Below are positions 55,792 through 63,245 of a stretch of DNA of 64,000 bases, in pieces. Both the position numbers and the translations under genes were made by a program. Source of the stretch: Solwaraspora sp. WMMD792 (GTDB lineage: Bacteria; Actinomycetota; Actinomycetes; Mycobacteriales; Micromonosporaceae); NCBI RefSeq assembly GCF_029626105.1, contig NZ_JARUBH010000009.1, positions 6,752,011 to 6,816,010 on the forward strand, in the 5' to 3' direction. The notes under the pieces were generated by a model that saw nothing but the letters and a program-made list of their open reading frames with translations, did not search any database and was not told where the DNA came from. Position 1 is the stretch's first letter, and the number at the start of each line of letters is the position of its first letter.

Positions 55792-56049
55792 ATGGATGGT
55801 CGGCTGGAGGTCGCGGACCTGCTCGGTAACGCCCCGGAGTGGCAGGAGCGGGCGCTGTGCTCGCAGACCGATCCGGAGGCGTTCTTCCCGGAGAAGGGCG
55901 GATCCACCCGCGAGGCCAAGCGGATCTGCTCTCGTTGCGAGGTGAAGTCCGAGTGCCTGGAGTACGCACTCGGTCACGACGAGCGGTTCGGCATCTGGGG
56001 CGGACTGTCCGAGCGGGAACGACGCAAGCTCAAGCGCAGGGTCGCCTGA
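55792..56049 (+). CDS. whiB2: WhiB family iron-sulfur regulator (WhiB2 type)
   Basis: An 85-residue Wbl protein. The four cluster ligands are C23, C46, C49 and C55, and the G[VI]WGG turn is GIWGG (67-71), followed by a basic tail RERRKLKRRVA. Wbl proteins bind a [4Fe-4S] cluster and the sigma-A factor to control transcription; WhiB2/WhmD is tied to septation. The WhiB2 assignment rests on the neighbouring metallopeptidase-like and DUF3499 genes, as in Rv3260c-Rv3258c. ATG 55792 has AAAGGAGG 9 bp upstream. Confidence 0.9.
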   Translation: MDGRLEVADLLGNAPEWQERALCSQTDPEAFFPEKGGSTREAKRICSRCEVKSECLEYALGHDERFGIWGGLSERERRKLKRRVA

Positions 56050-56081
56050 CCTGCCGCTGTCGGCCCGGGCGAGTTACCAAG

Positions 56082-56540
56082 TCAGGCCAGCTCGTCCGGG
56101 TCGACGCCGAGCAGATTCGCCACCTGCTCGATGATCACGTCGTGCACCAGGTCGGCGAGATCCTCCCGGTTCAACGCCCGGAACTCCAGCGGACGCCGGT
56201 AGAGCACGATCCGCGGCGGCATCTCCTGACGCCCCGGCCGGCCGGGCAGCAGCCGGGCCAACGGCACCTCGCCGTCCTCCAGCACGTCGGAGTCGTACAC
56301 GTTCAGATCAGGTGGGACGTCCTCGACGGCGAATTCGACGCCGGCCAGCTCCTTCGCGAAGCGCCGCTCCAGCGTCTCGACCGTGTCCAGGACCAGCTCG
56401 TCGAAGACCTCGGCCTTGGTCCGGGCCAACGGCACCGTCGCCGGCACCAGCCGACCGCGCAGCCCGCGCCCGTGCCGGTCCCGGCGATCCCGACGCGCCC
56501 GGCGGGGCGTCTGCGCGCTGCCGGGCACGGGGATGGTCAC
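56082..56540 (-). CDS. Metallopeptidase-like protein with degenerate active site (Rv3259-like)
   Basis: A 152-residue protein with an Arg-rich N-terminus. The body resembles the small zinc metallopeptidase family (PF06262): LERRFAKELAGVEFAVEDVPP, PPRIVLYRRPLEFRA and a C-terminal helix. Where active members have HExxH, this protein reads VHDVIIEQVANLLG, lacking the catalytic Glu and the second His, so it is probably not a protease. It is convergent with whiB2 with a 32-bp gap, in the order known for Rv3260c-Rv3259. Confidence 0.82.
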   Translation of the reverse strand: MTIPVPGSAQTPRRARRDRRDRHGRGLRGRLVPATVPLARTKAEVFDELVLDTVETLERRFAKELAGVEFAVEDVPPDLNVYDSDVLEDGEVPLARLLPGRPGRQEMPPRIVLYRRPLEFRALNREDLADLVHDVIIEQVANLLGVDPDELA

Positions 56541-56666
56541 TGGGATCCTCCGGTCACCTGCCCAGCGTAGTCCGGATCGGCCCTTTCCGGGCGTGCGGAT
56601 CAGGAGTCCCGGCGTGTCGCGTCGGCAAGCTGGTAGTGGAGCCGGTATTAGAGATAACGTGCCGCC

Positions 56667-57038
56667 GTGAGGTCACCACGGCGCTGCTCCCGTAACGGCT
56701 GCCCCCGCCAGGCCGTCGCCACGTTGACCTATGTCTACAACGAGTCGACCGCGGTGGTCGGCCCGCTCGCCGCGTTCGCCGAACCGCACACCTACGACCT
56801 CTGCGAGCAGCACGCCCGTAGCCTGACCGCGCCCCGTGGCTGGCAGGTCGTCCGGCACGAGGGTGAGTTCGACCCGCCCCCACCGACCACCGACGATCTG
56901 GTGGCGCTCGCCGAGGCGGTCCGGGAGGCGGCCCGACCGGCCCCGCCACCGCGCCCCGGCGACCCGGACGCCGTCGACATCGACATCAACCCGTCGACCG
57001 GCCGCCGTGGCCACCTCCGGGTGATCCCGCCGGCCTGA
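56667..57038 (+). CDS. DUF3499 family protein
   Basis: A 123-residue actinobacterial protein. The N-terminus RRCSRNGCPRQAVATLTYVYNES and YDLCEQHARSLTAPRGW supply Cys and His ligands of a probable zinc site. A Pro-rich stretch precedes the C-terminal DINPSTGRRGHLRVI. It corresponds to Rv3258c next to Rv3259. GTG 56667 follows TAACGT (56655-56660) at 6 bp without a ribosome site, consistent with a leaderless mRNA. Function unknown. Confidence 0.85.
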   Translation: MRSPRRCSRNGCPRQAVATLTYVYNESTAVVGPLAAFAEPHTYDLCEQHARSLTAPRGWQVVRHEGEFDPPPPTTDDLVALAEAVREAARPAPPPRPGDPDAVDIDINPSTGRRGHLRVIPPA

Positions 57039-57101
57039 CCCCCGGCCGATCCGCCCCCGACGCCGCCAAGCCGACCGCAGGCGGCGGTACGGCCGACCGC
57101 G

Positions 57102-58490
57102 TCAGTGTCCGGTCAGCCGGCCCAGCAGCCCGGTCAGCCGGGGCGGCCGGTCGCCGCGCGCCTCGGCCGCGTCGGCGGCGGTCACCAGCCGCAGACCCGC
57201 GTTGACGCCGAGCCAGCGCAGCGGCTCCGGCTCCCAGCGCGGCGAGCGGTGCCCGACCCAGGGCAGCGCGGTCAACTCGCTGTCCACGTCGAGGATCAGG
57301 TCGGCGAGGGTACGGCCGGCCAGGTTGGCGGTGCCCACCCCGTCGCCGACGTATCCGCCGGCCCAGGCCAGCCCGGTGGCCCGGTCCAACCCCACCGACG
57401 CCGCCCAGTCGCGGGCGACGCCGAGCGGGCCGCCCCAGGCCCGGGCCACCGGTACCGCGTCGCCGAGCACCGGGAACAGCTCGCCGAGCGTCCGGCGCAG
57501 CGCGGTGAACACCCGAGGGTCGCGGTCGTACTCGGCCCGGACCCGGGACCGGAAGTGGTACGGCGCGCCGCGCCCGCCGAACGCCAGCCGGCCGTCGGCG
57601 GTCCGCTGCCCGTAGATGATCAGACGTCGGAAGTCGCTGAACGTCTCGCGCCCCGCCAGCCCGATCCGGGCCCAGATCTCGTCCGGCAGCGGCTCGGTGG
57701 CGATCATCAGCGAGTAGACCGGGGCCATCGTGCGGCGGGCACCGGGCAGCGCCGGGGTGTAGCCCTCGGTCGCCCGTACCACCACCGGGGCGCGGACCGT
57801 GCCGGTCGGCGTCCGGGCCGCCCCGGGGCCGTACCTGGTGACCGGGGTGTGCTCGTGGATCGTCACACCGCGTCGCTCGACGGCCCGGGCCAGGCCGCGG
57901 ACCAGCCGGGCCGGGTGGATCGCCGCGCAGTGCGGGGTGTAGGTGCCGCCGAGTACGCCGTCGGCGGCGCACCGTGCGGTCGCCGCGTCGGCGTCGAGCA
58001 GGGCGAGGTCGGCGTCGGTGCCGCCGTACGCGTGGACCTCGGCGACCGCCGCCTCGGCCCGCCGCAGCTGCGCCGGAGTACGGGCCAGAGTGACCGTGCC
58101 GCCGTGGCTCCAGTGGCAGTCGATGCCCTCGGCGGCGGCGACCCGGCCGACCTCGTCGACCGTGGCGTACATGGCCTGCTGCATGGCGACCGCCGCGTCC
58201 CGGCCGTGCCGGCGGGCCAGCGCGGTCGGCGAGCTGGGCAGCAGCGCCGAGCACCAGCCACCGTTGCGCCCGGAGGCGCCGTACCCGGCGATCTCCCGCT
58301 CCAGCACCACGATCCGCAGCGTGGGGTCGGCGCGGGCCAGGTAGTACGCCGTCCACAGCCCGGTGTAGCCGGCGCCGACGATCGCCACGTCGGCGGTCGT
58401 GTCGCCGTCCAACGCCGGCCGGGGCGTCAGCTCGTCGTCCACGGTGGTCATCCAGTGCGACACGTCCCGGTAGTCACCGTGACCGCGCAT
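57102..58490 (-). CDS. FAD-dependent amine oxidoreductase (DAO family, PuuB-like)
   Basis: A 462-residue flavoprotein of the D-amino-acid oxidase superfamily. The FAD-binding motif is VAIVGAGYTGLWTAYYLARADP, followed by GYGASGRNGGWCSA, the signature of gamma-glutamylputrescine oxidase and related amine oxidases, and GYVGDGVGTANLAGRT near the end. It likely oxidises an amine such as a putrescine derivative. Its upstream neighbour on the same strand, 31 bp away, is an aminotransferase of the kind that handles putrescine, so the two form a polyamine catabolism unit. Confidence 0.82.
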   Translation of the reverse strand: MRGHGDYRDVSHWMTTVDDELTPRPALDGDTTADVAIVGAGYTGLWTAYYLARADPTLRIVVLEREIAGYGASGRNGGWCSALLPSSPTALARRHGRDAAVAMQQAMYATVDEVGRVAAAEGIDCHWSHGGTVTLARTPAQLRRAEAAVAEVHAYGGTDADLALLDADAATARCAADGVLGGTYTPHCAAIHPARLVRGLARAVERRGVTIHEHTPVTRYGPGAARTPTGTVRAPVVVRATEGYTPALPGARRTMAPVYSLMIATEPLPDEIWARIGLAGRETFSDFRRLIIYGQRTADGRLAFGGRGAPYHFRSRVRAEYDRDPRVFTALRRTLGELFPVLGDAVPVARAWGGPLGVARDWAASVGLDRATGLAWAGGYVGDGVGTANLAGRTLADLILDVDSELTALPWVGHRSPRWEPEPLRWLGVNAGLRLVTAADAAEARGDRPPRLTGLLGRLTGH

Positions 58491-58521
58491 GGTCCACGAC
58501 CCTCCTGTTGTCGGCCCGGCG

Positions 58522-59868
58522 CTACAGTCGCTGCCAGGCCTCGGACAGCACGGCCCGCAGGATCTGTTCGATCTCGTCGAACTCGGCCTGGCCGGCGATC
58601 AGCGGCGGGGCGAGCTGGATCACCGGATCGCCCCGGTCGTCGGCCCGGCAGTACAGCCCGGCGGCGAACAGCGCGCCGGAGAGGAACCCGCGTAGCAGCC
58701 GCTCCGACTCGGCGTCGTCAAAGCTCTCCCGGGTCGCCTTGTCCTTGACCAGCTCGATGCCGTAGAAGTACCCGTCGCCCCGGATGTCCCCGACGATCGG
58801 CAGGTCGTACAGCTTTTCCAGGGTGCCCCGGAAAGCGCTTTCGTTGGCCCGTACGCGCCCGGTCAGCTCCTCCCGGGCGAAGATCTCCAGGTTGGCCAGC
58901 GCCACCGCGCAGGAGACCGGATGCCCGCCGAAGGTGATCCCGTGGCCGAACGACTCGGTGCCGTGCAGGAACGGCTCGATCAGCCGGTCGGACGCGATCA
59001 TCGCGCCGAGCGGGGAGTAGCCGGAGGTGAGCGCCTTGGCAGTGGTGACGATGTCCGGCTGGTAGCCGTACCGCTGGGCGCCGAAGTACTCGCCGAGCCG
59101 GCCCCACGAGCAGATCACCTCGTCGGAGACGAGCAGCACGTCGTACGCGTCGCAGATCTCGCGTACCCGCTCGAAGTAACCCGGCGGCGGCGGGAAACAG
59201 CCGCCGGCGTTCTGCACCGGCTCCAGGAAGACGGCGGCGACGGTCTCCGGGCCTTCGCGTTCGATCGCCCGGCCGATCTCGTCGGCTGCCCACCGGCCGA
59301 ACGCCACCAGGTCGTCGCCGTGCTCCGGCGCCCGGTAGAAGTTGGTGTTCGGCACCTTGATCCCGCCCGGCACCAGCGGCTCGAAGTCGGCCTTGATGCC
59401 GGGCAGCCCGGTGATCGCCAGCGCCCCCATCGTGGTGCCGTGGTAGGCGATGTCCCGGCTGACCACCTTGTGCTTGGTGGGCTTGCCGACCCGCTTGAAA
59501 TAGGCGCGGGCCAGTTTCCACGCCGACTCCACCGCCTCGGAGCCGCCGGTGGTGAAGAAGACCCGGTTGAGGTCGCCAGGGGCGAGCGCGGCGATCCGTT
59601 CGGCCAGCTCGATCGCGGTCGGGTGGGCGTACGACCAGATCGGGAAGTACGCCAGCTCGCTGGCCTGCTTCGCGGCGGCCTCGGCCAGCTCGGTGCGCCC
59701 GTGGCCGGCGTTGACCACGAACAGCCCGGCCAGCCCGTCCAGCAGTCGGCGTCCCTCGCTGTCCCAGACGTACGCGCCGTCGCCGCGCACGATGGTCGGC
59801 ACCGGGGCGTCCCGGTAGCTCGACATCCGGGTGAAGTGCAGCCAGAGGTGGTCGGTCGGGTTGCCCAT
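58522..59868 (-). CDS. Class III (omega) aminotransferase, probably putrescine/polyamine-type
   Basis: A 448-residue fold-type I PLP enzyme. The PLP lysine is in TTAKALTSGYSPLGA, the aspartate in LLVSDEVICSWGR, and FFTTGGSEAVESAWKLARAY is the cofactor phosphate loop. The N-terminal HLWLHFTRMSSY block is typical of putrescine-pyruvate and beta-alanine-type transaminases. ATG 59868 is chosen; GTG 59895 is an alternative. It precedes the amine oxidase gene. An Lrp/AsnC regulator at 63246 could control it. Confidence 0.88.
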   Translation of the reverse strand: MGNPTDHLWLHFTRMSSYRDAPVPTIVRGDGAYVWDSEGRRLLDGLAGLFVVNAGHGRTELAEAAAKQASELAYFPIWSYAHPTAIELAERIAALAPGDLNRVFFTTGGSEAVESAWKLARAYFKRVGKPTKHKVVSRDIAYHGTTMGALAITGLPGIKADFEPLVPGGIKVPNTNFYRAPEHGDDLVAFGRWAADEIGRAIEREGPETVAAVFLEPVQNAGGCFPPPPGYFERVREICDAYDVLLVSDEVICSWGRLGEYFGAQRYGYQPDIVTTAKALTSGYSPLGAMIASDRLIEPFLHGTESFGHGITFGGHPVSCAVALANLEIFAREELTGRVRANESAFRGTLEKLYDLPIVGDIRGDGYFYGIELVKDKATRESFDDAESERLLRGFLSGALFAAGLYCRADDRGDPVIQLAPPLIAGQAEFDEIEQILRAVLSEAWQRL

Positions 59869-60025
59869 GTCGTGGCCCCATCGCGTCGGTCGCACCGGCG
59901 CCTGCGCAGGCGCCGTCCTGGCTACGGTTATCGCACAGATCCGCCGCTTCTTGCAAGGTTCACGAGATCAACACCGGCACTCGGCCACGATTTGAGCAAC
60001 TTAAGTACCGTGAAGCGACGAAATC

Positions 60026-60048
60026 CGTATCCGTGTGGTGCGGATACG
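60026..60048. promoter_or_regulatory. Inverted repeat CGTATCCG-N7-CGGATACG
   Basis: A perfect 8-bp inverted repeat between the aminotransferase start and the truncated Nudix gene. It abuts the terminator hairpin at 60047 and could be an operator or part of a larger RNA structure. Confidence 0.3.
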
Positions 60049-60085
60049 CCGAAGGGCGGACCTGGCTCGGGCCCGCCCTTCGGCG
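60047..60085 (-). terminator. Hairpin after the truncated Nudix / ATPase genes
   Basis: CGCCGAAGGGCGG (60047-60059) pairs perfectly with 60073-60085. On the minus strand it follows the truncated gene by 28 bp and separates it from the aminotransferase promoter. No T-tract. Confidence 0.6.
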
Positions 60086-60112
60086 CGATTCCGTGGAATC
60101 CGCTGCGTCCGT

Positions 60113-60246
60113 CTACCGGTGTGCCTTGGCCCACCGGGCGGCTGTGGTGACCAGTTCGGGCAGCTCGGCCGGGGTGGGCAGGCCGGCGAGGTCGGCGACC
60201 GGCACCCAGCGGGCGCTGGAGACTTCCGCCAACTGCGCGGCACCAT
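60113..60246 (-). pseudogene. 3' remnant of a Nudix hydrolase-like gene
   Basis: About 44 codons on the minus strand, ending at TAG (60113-60115), read AQLAEVSSARWVPVADLAG followed by LPTPAELPELVTTAARWAKAHR. This resembles the C-terminal tail of Nudix hydrolases (an E..ARWVPVADL block). No start, no Nudix box and no further coding sequence precede it, because the ATPase gene ends 3 bp away in another frame. The rest of the gene has evidently been removed or displaced by the insertion or rearrangement next door. Confidence 0.55.
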
Positions 60247-60248
60247 CT

Positions 60249-61505
60249 CTACGGGTTGTGGGAGACCTGCCACAGGGCGCTGACCGGCATGGCCCGTAGT
60301 TTGGGGCCGAACGGCAGCGTGGCGGTGCCGGTGTAGAGGACGACGCCGGCGACGAAGTCGTCGCTGAGCCGGTCGGCGAGCCTGCGTAGCCCACGGAAAT
60401 CGTCCGGTCCGACGGTCGAGGCGGCCTTGACCTCAATGCCGACGACGCGACCGGCCCTGTCCTCGAGCACCGCGTCGACTTCGAACTTGCTGTGGTCCCG
60501 GTAGTGGGACAGCTCGACGGACTGGGCAGACCAGCTCAGTTGGCGGGACAGCTCGGACAGGACGAAGGATTCGAGCAGCGGGCCGAACGACGCACCGGGG
60601 CGCAGCAGTGCCCGGGCGTCGACCGCGATCTCGTTGGCGGCGATGCCCGAGTCGACGAAGATCAGTTTGGCGGCTGCGGTGGCTCGGGTGCCGAGGTTGC
60701 GCGACCATCCTGGGATTCGCCTGATGAGGAAGATCTCCTCCAGAGCCTGGAGGTAACGCGCGATCGTCGGTCGGCTCAGTCCGAGCGCGGATTCGAGGGA
60801 GTTGGCCGCGACGATGGTGGCTGACCTGGCAGCGAGCAGCCGTACCAGTCTGCGGAGTTCACCCTTGCTCTGGATGTCGGCGAGTTGCCGGACGTCGCGG
60901 TCGATGAGCGCCTGGACATATGCGTCGAGAAAGCGTTGACGACGGCGGGGGTCGTCGCGGGATGTGGCTTCGGGCAGACCGCCGCGCACGATTCTGGCAG
61001 CGTAGTCGGCGCGGGTCACGGCGGACTCGTGGCGCAACTCAGGGCCGAGCGTGAAGATGGCGTCGACGAAGCCGTCCGGCTCATCTTCCAGCTCACCCTG
61101 GGAGAACGGCCAGAGCTCGATCGTCTCCATCCGGCCGGGCAGCGCGTCGGGAGCGGCTAACGTGCCGAACAACCGCGCGGAGCCGGTAAGAAGGTATCGA
61201 CCCGGTCGAGGATCCTCATCCACGGCGGCCTTGATGGCCAGCAGCAGTTCCGGGACACGTTGGATCTCATCGATGATCAGCAGTTCCGGGGAGTCAACGA
61301 AGCCGACCGGGTCGGCTGTCGCCGCCGCGCGATCCTGCGCCCGGTCAAGATCGCGGCGTTCGGCGAGGCGGTCCCCGGCGACGATGCGCACGAGGGTGCT
61401 CTTGCCTGCCTGGCGTGCACCGCTGATCAGCACGACGCGGGTGTCCGCCAGCGCGGCGTCCACCTGGGCTGCGGCGTGGCGCGGGATAAGGCGTGACGTA
61501 GGCAC
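60249..61505 (-). CDS. AAA family ATPase with DUF4143 domain
   Basis: A 418-residue protein. The N-terminal AAA_14 domain has Walker A GARQAGKST and Walker B LLIIDEIQRVPELL; a helical and winged-helix section follows (SALGLSRPTIARYLQALEEIFLIRRIPGW), and the DUF4143 C-terminal part shows a PD-(D/E)XK-like EVDAVLED...VVGIEVKAAST. Genes of this type are common, patchily distributed and often horizontally transferred; their function is unproven. GTG 61505 has TAGTAT on the minus strand 6 bp upstream and no ribosome site, so it is probably leaderless. The five phased repeats lie directly upstream. Bracketed by the 8-bp inverted sequence GGGTTGTG/CACAACCC (60253-60260 and 61503-61510). Confidence 0.85.
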   Translation of the reverse strand: MPTSRLIPRHAAAQVDAALADTRVVLISGARQAGKSTLVRIVAGDRLAERRDLDRAQDRAAATADPVGFVDSPELLIIDEIQRVPELLLAIKAAVDEDPRPGRYLLTGSARLFGTLAAPDALPGRMETIELWPFSQGELEDEPDGFVDAIFTLGPELRHESAVTRADYAARIVRGGLPEATSRDDPRRRQRFLDAYVQALIDRDVRQLADIQSKGELRRLVRLLAARSATIVAANSLESALGLSRPTIARYLQALEEIFLIRRIPGWSRNLGTRATAAAKLIFVDSGIAANEIAVDARALLRPGASFGPLLESFVLSELSRQLSWSAQSVELSHYRDHSKFEVDAVLEDRAGRVVGIEVKAASTVGPDDFRGLRRLADRLSDDFVAGVVLYTGTATLPFGPKLRAMPVSALWQVSHNP

Positions 61506-61511
61506 AACCCC

Positions 61512-61517
61512 ATACTA
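61512..61517 (-). promoter_or_regulatory. -10 box TAGTAT of the AAA/DUF4143 gene
   Basis: TAGTAT on the minus strand lies 6 bp before the GTG start codon, the spacing seen at other probable leaderless genes here. The first of the five direct repeats covers the -35 region. Confidence 0.55.
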
Positions 61518-61528
61518 GCCGCCGCACT

Positions 61529-61630
61529 TTCGATCTGCGACGACTTCGCTTTCGATTTGCGGCAGATTTGATGTTCGTTCTGCGGCATACCCGTGTTCGA
61601 TCTGCGGCGCGCACGTGTTCGGTTTGCGGC
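61529..61630. repeat. Five phased 13-bp direct repeats (iterons), TTCGNTYTGCGRC
   Basis: Copies: 61529-61541 TTCGATCTGCGAC, 61551-61563 TTCGATTTGCGGC, 61574-61586 TTCGTTCTGCGGC, 61596-61608 TTCGATCTGCGGC, 61618-61630 TTCGGTTTGCGGC. Starts are 22, 23, 22 and 22 bp apart, about two helical turns, so all copies face the same side of the DNA. They begin 24 bp upstream of the ATPase start codon. The spacers between them are unrelated in sequence, which argues for binding sites rather than a simple tandem duplication. Confidence 0.9.
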
Positions 61631-61680
61631 ATCCGGCCCGGCCTCGCTTGCCGGCGAGGCCGAGCCCGGATCGGGCCGAT

Positions 61681-61730
61681 CGGTCGGTGGTCGTCGGGCG
61701 ACCGGCGTCGAGGACGACGCTGCCGCCGGC
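61681..61730 (-). pseudogene. Diverged duplicate of the 3' end of the SPFH-like lipoprotein gene
   Basis: The 50 bp at 61681-61730 match 61781-61830, exactly 100 bp away, at 44 of 50 positions. In the frame of the neighbouring gene this reads AGGSVVLDAGRPTTTD, against AGGSVDLNAGRPATTD at the true C-terminus, and the stop codon is lost. Differences are codon-like (silent or conservative), so the fragment came from a homologous gene rather than from decay of a recent copy. Confidence 0.7.
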
Positions 61731-61779
61731 CAGCGTGGGCAGAGCCGAGCGCGAGCGAGGCTGAGCCAGTCGAGGTCGG

Positions 61780-62691
61780 TCAGTCGGTGGTTGCCGGGCG
61801 GCCGGCGTTGAGGTCGACGCTGCCGCCGGCGGGCACCGGCAGGAACGTCGGACAGCCCTTGGCGGTCTCGTCGGTCAGGCAGCGCTGGAACACCTCGTAC
61901 AAGATGTAGCCCTCCGGGCCGAGCACCTCGACGAGCTGACGGATCTGCTTGAGCTTCTCTTCGACGGTGGCGTTCTGCTCGATGATCGCCCGCCGCTCGG
62001 TGATCGCCACCTGGACCGCAGCCAGGCCGTCGACCAGGTCCTGACGCGGTGTCGGCTTCTGCAGGGTCAGGTTGAACTGCAGGAAGTACGCCCGCCCGCC
62101 GGTGGTGGCCTGCACCGCCGCGCCCAGGTCTTCGTTGATCGCCGTCTCGAACGCGGCCCGGGTGGCCGGGTCGTTGTAGAGCGCCAGCCAGTCGTACTTC
62201 TGCGCCTCGGTGGTCATCGCCTTGTGCAGCGGCTGCCCGATGTAGAACCGCAGCAGGTCCAGCCAGTGTTTGGTGGTCCGGCCGTCGCCGTCCATCACCG
62301 GTTGGAACTTCAGCCCGATCTCCTCGTGGAACTCACGCAGCATCCCACCCTCGTCGGCACACGAGGTGTCCAGGTGGAAGGTCAGCCCACCGGAGACGGT
62401 CAGTTCCTGGTTGTCCTTGGAGACCACCACGAACGGCGTGGACTCGGAGCCCTCGTTGCCGGTAAAGTCGAACGTCCGCTGGCCGGCCGGGTACACGTAG
62501 TACCGCTCACCCGGCCCGTCCCAGGTGCGGTTGTTCTGGGTGACGCAGGCCTGGTACGTGGTGCTGGAGAAGGCGCCCGCGTCGTAGTGCAGCGCCACCT
62601 GGTCCGACTCGGTGCTGACCGTGGTGCAGCCGGTCACGGTCAACACCAGCAGCGCACCGACACCCGCGATCACCCGTAGCTGACGACGCAT
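61780..62691 (-). CDS. Lipoprotein with SPFH/prohibitin-like domain
   Basis: A 303-residue protein. The N-terminal signal ends in the lipobox VTGC with C22 as the lipidated residue. The mature part contains a beta-rich domain and a long helical section (LQKPTPRQDLVDGLAAVQVAITERRAIIEQNATVEEKLKQI) as in band-7/SPFH proteins, which scaffold membrane microdomains. Exact role unknown. ATG 62691 has GGGG about 9 bp upstream; the frame is open 5' but lacks a signal there. Part of its 3' end is duplicated 100 bp downstream. Confidence 0.82.
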   Translation of the reverse strand: MRRQLRVIAGVGALLVLTVTGCTTVSTESDQVALHYDAGAFSSTTYQACVTQNNRTWDGPGERYYVYPAGQRTFDFTGNEGSESTPFVVVSKDNQELTVSGGLTFHLDTSCADEGGMLREFHEEIGLKFQPVMDGDGRTTKHWLDLLRFYIGQPLHKAMTTEAQKYDWLALYNDPATRAAFETAINEDLGAAVQATTGGRAYFLQFNLTLQKPTPRQDLVDGLAAVQVAITERRAIIEQNATVEEKLKQIRQLVEVLGPEGYILYEVFQRCLTDETAKGCPTFLPVPAGGSVDLNAGRPATTD

Positions 62692-62805
62692 CCGTTTGCC
62701 CCACTTCCCTCGACGTGTGCCGTCAGGGTAGGGAAGCGAATCAATCCGACCGGTCCGGCCGTGCCGGAGGTGTCGACTGCCGGCGCGGCCGGCTTGCGGC
62801 CGCAC

Positions 62806-62853
62806 CGTGCCGTCCTGGTCGGGCTAGAACGTGCCGTCCTGGTCGGGTTAGAA
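62806..62853. repeat. 24-bp tandem duplication at the end of the DUF6289 gene
   Basis: The units 62806-62829 and 62830-62853 differ at one base. They span the stop codon of the small secreted-protein gene (minus strand), so a second in-frame stop-like triplet follows 24 bp on. The duplication appears recent. Confidence 0.9.
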
Positions 62854-63102
62854 GCAGTACGGGACTGTGATCGAGGTGAAGTACACCGTACGTTCGCCCG
62901 TCAGATACTTGTAGTTGCCATCTGGGCAGTGGAAGTGGTACCCGATGCCGACCTCGGTGGCGTGGCTGCTGTCCGAGTAGTAGTAGTAAATGACGGTGTG
63001 GTAGTCGGGCGGGGCGCTCTGCGCTGGGGTGGCCGTGAGTGCGATGGTGGTTGCCACGGCCACGAGCGTTCCCGCCAAGGCGCTGCGAAGATAATTGCGC
63101 AC
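62848..63102 (-). CDS. Small secreted protein, DUF6289 family
   Basis: An 84-residue protein. Residues 1-29 form a Sec signal peptide cleaved after AQS. The mature part of about 55 residues is rich in Tyr and has two cysteines (FHCPDG and PYCF) that could form a disulfide; the pattern YYYYSDSSHATEVGIGYHFHC fits the actinobacterial DUF6289 family. Extracellular function unknown. GTG 63102 has GGAGAGG upstream. Confidence 0.8.
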   Translation of the reverse strand: MRNYLRSALAGTLVAVATTIALTATPAQSAPPDYHTVIYYYYSDSSHATEVGIGYHFHCPDGNYKYLTGERTVYFTSITVPYCF

Positions 63103-63245
63103 GGCTGATGCCTCTCCGTCTGGTCACCATGGGTAGCTTCAAAGTAGCACCGAGTGGTGACCCTTGTGGACCCCGGCGAACAATCGACATATGTCGCATC
63201 GGTGCCCCACTCGCGGTCTCGCCGGTGGGGCGGTGCGGACGTGGG

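Noticed and set aside
44749-57038. Secondary-metabolite cluster
   Set aside because: The glycosyltransferase, manC and F420 genes match a conserved actinobacterial neighbourhood; no biosynthetic core enzyme is present.
61529-61630. CRISPR array
   Set aside because: Repeats are only 13 bp, spacers 9-10 bp, and no cas gene is present; the layout fits regulator binding sites.
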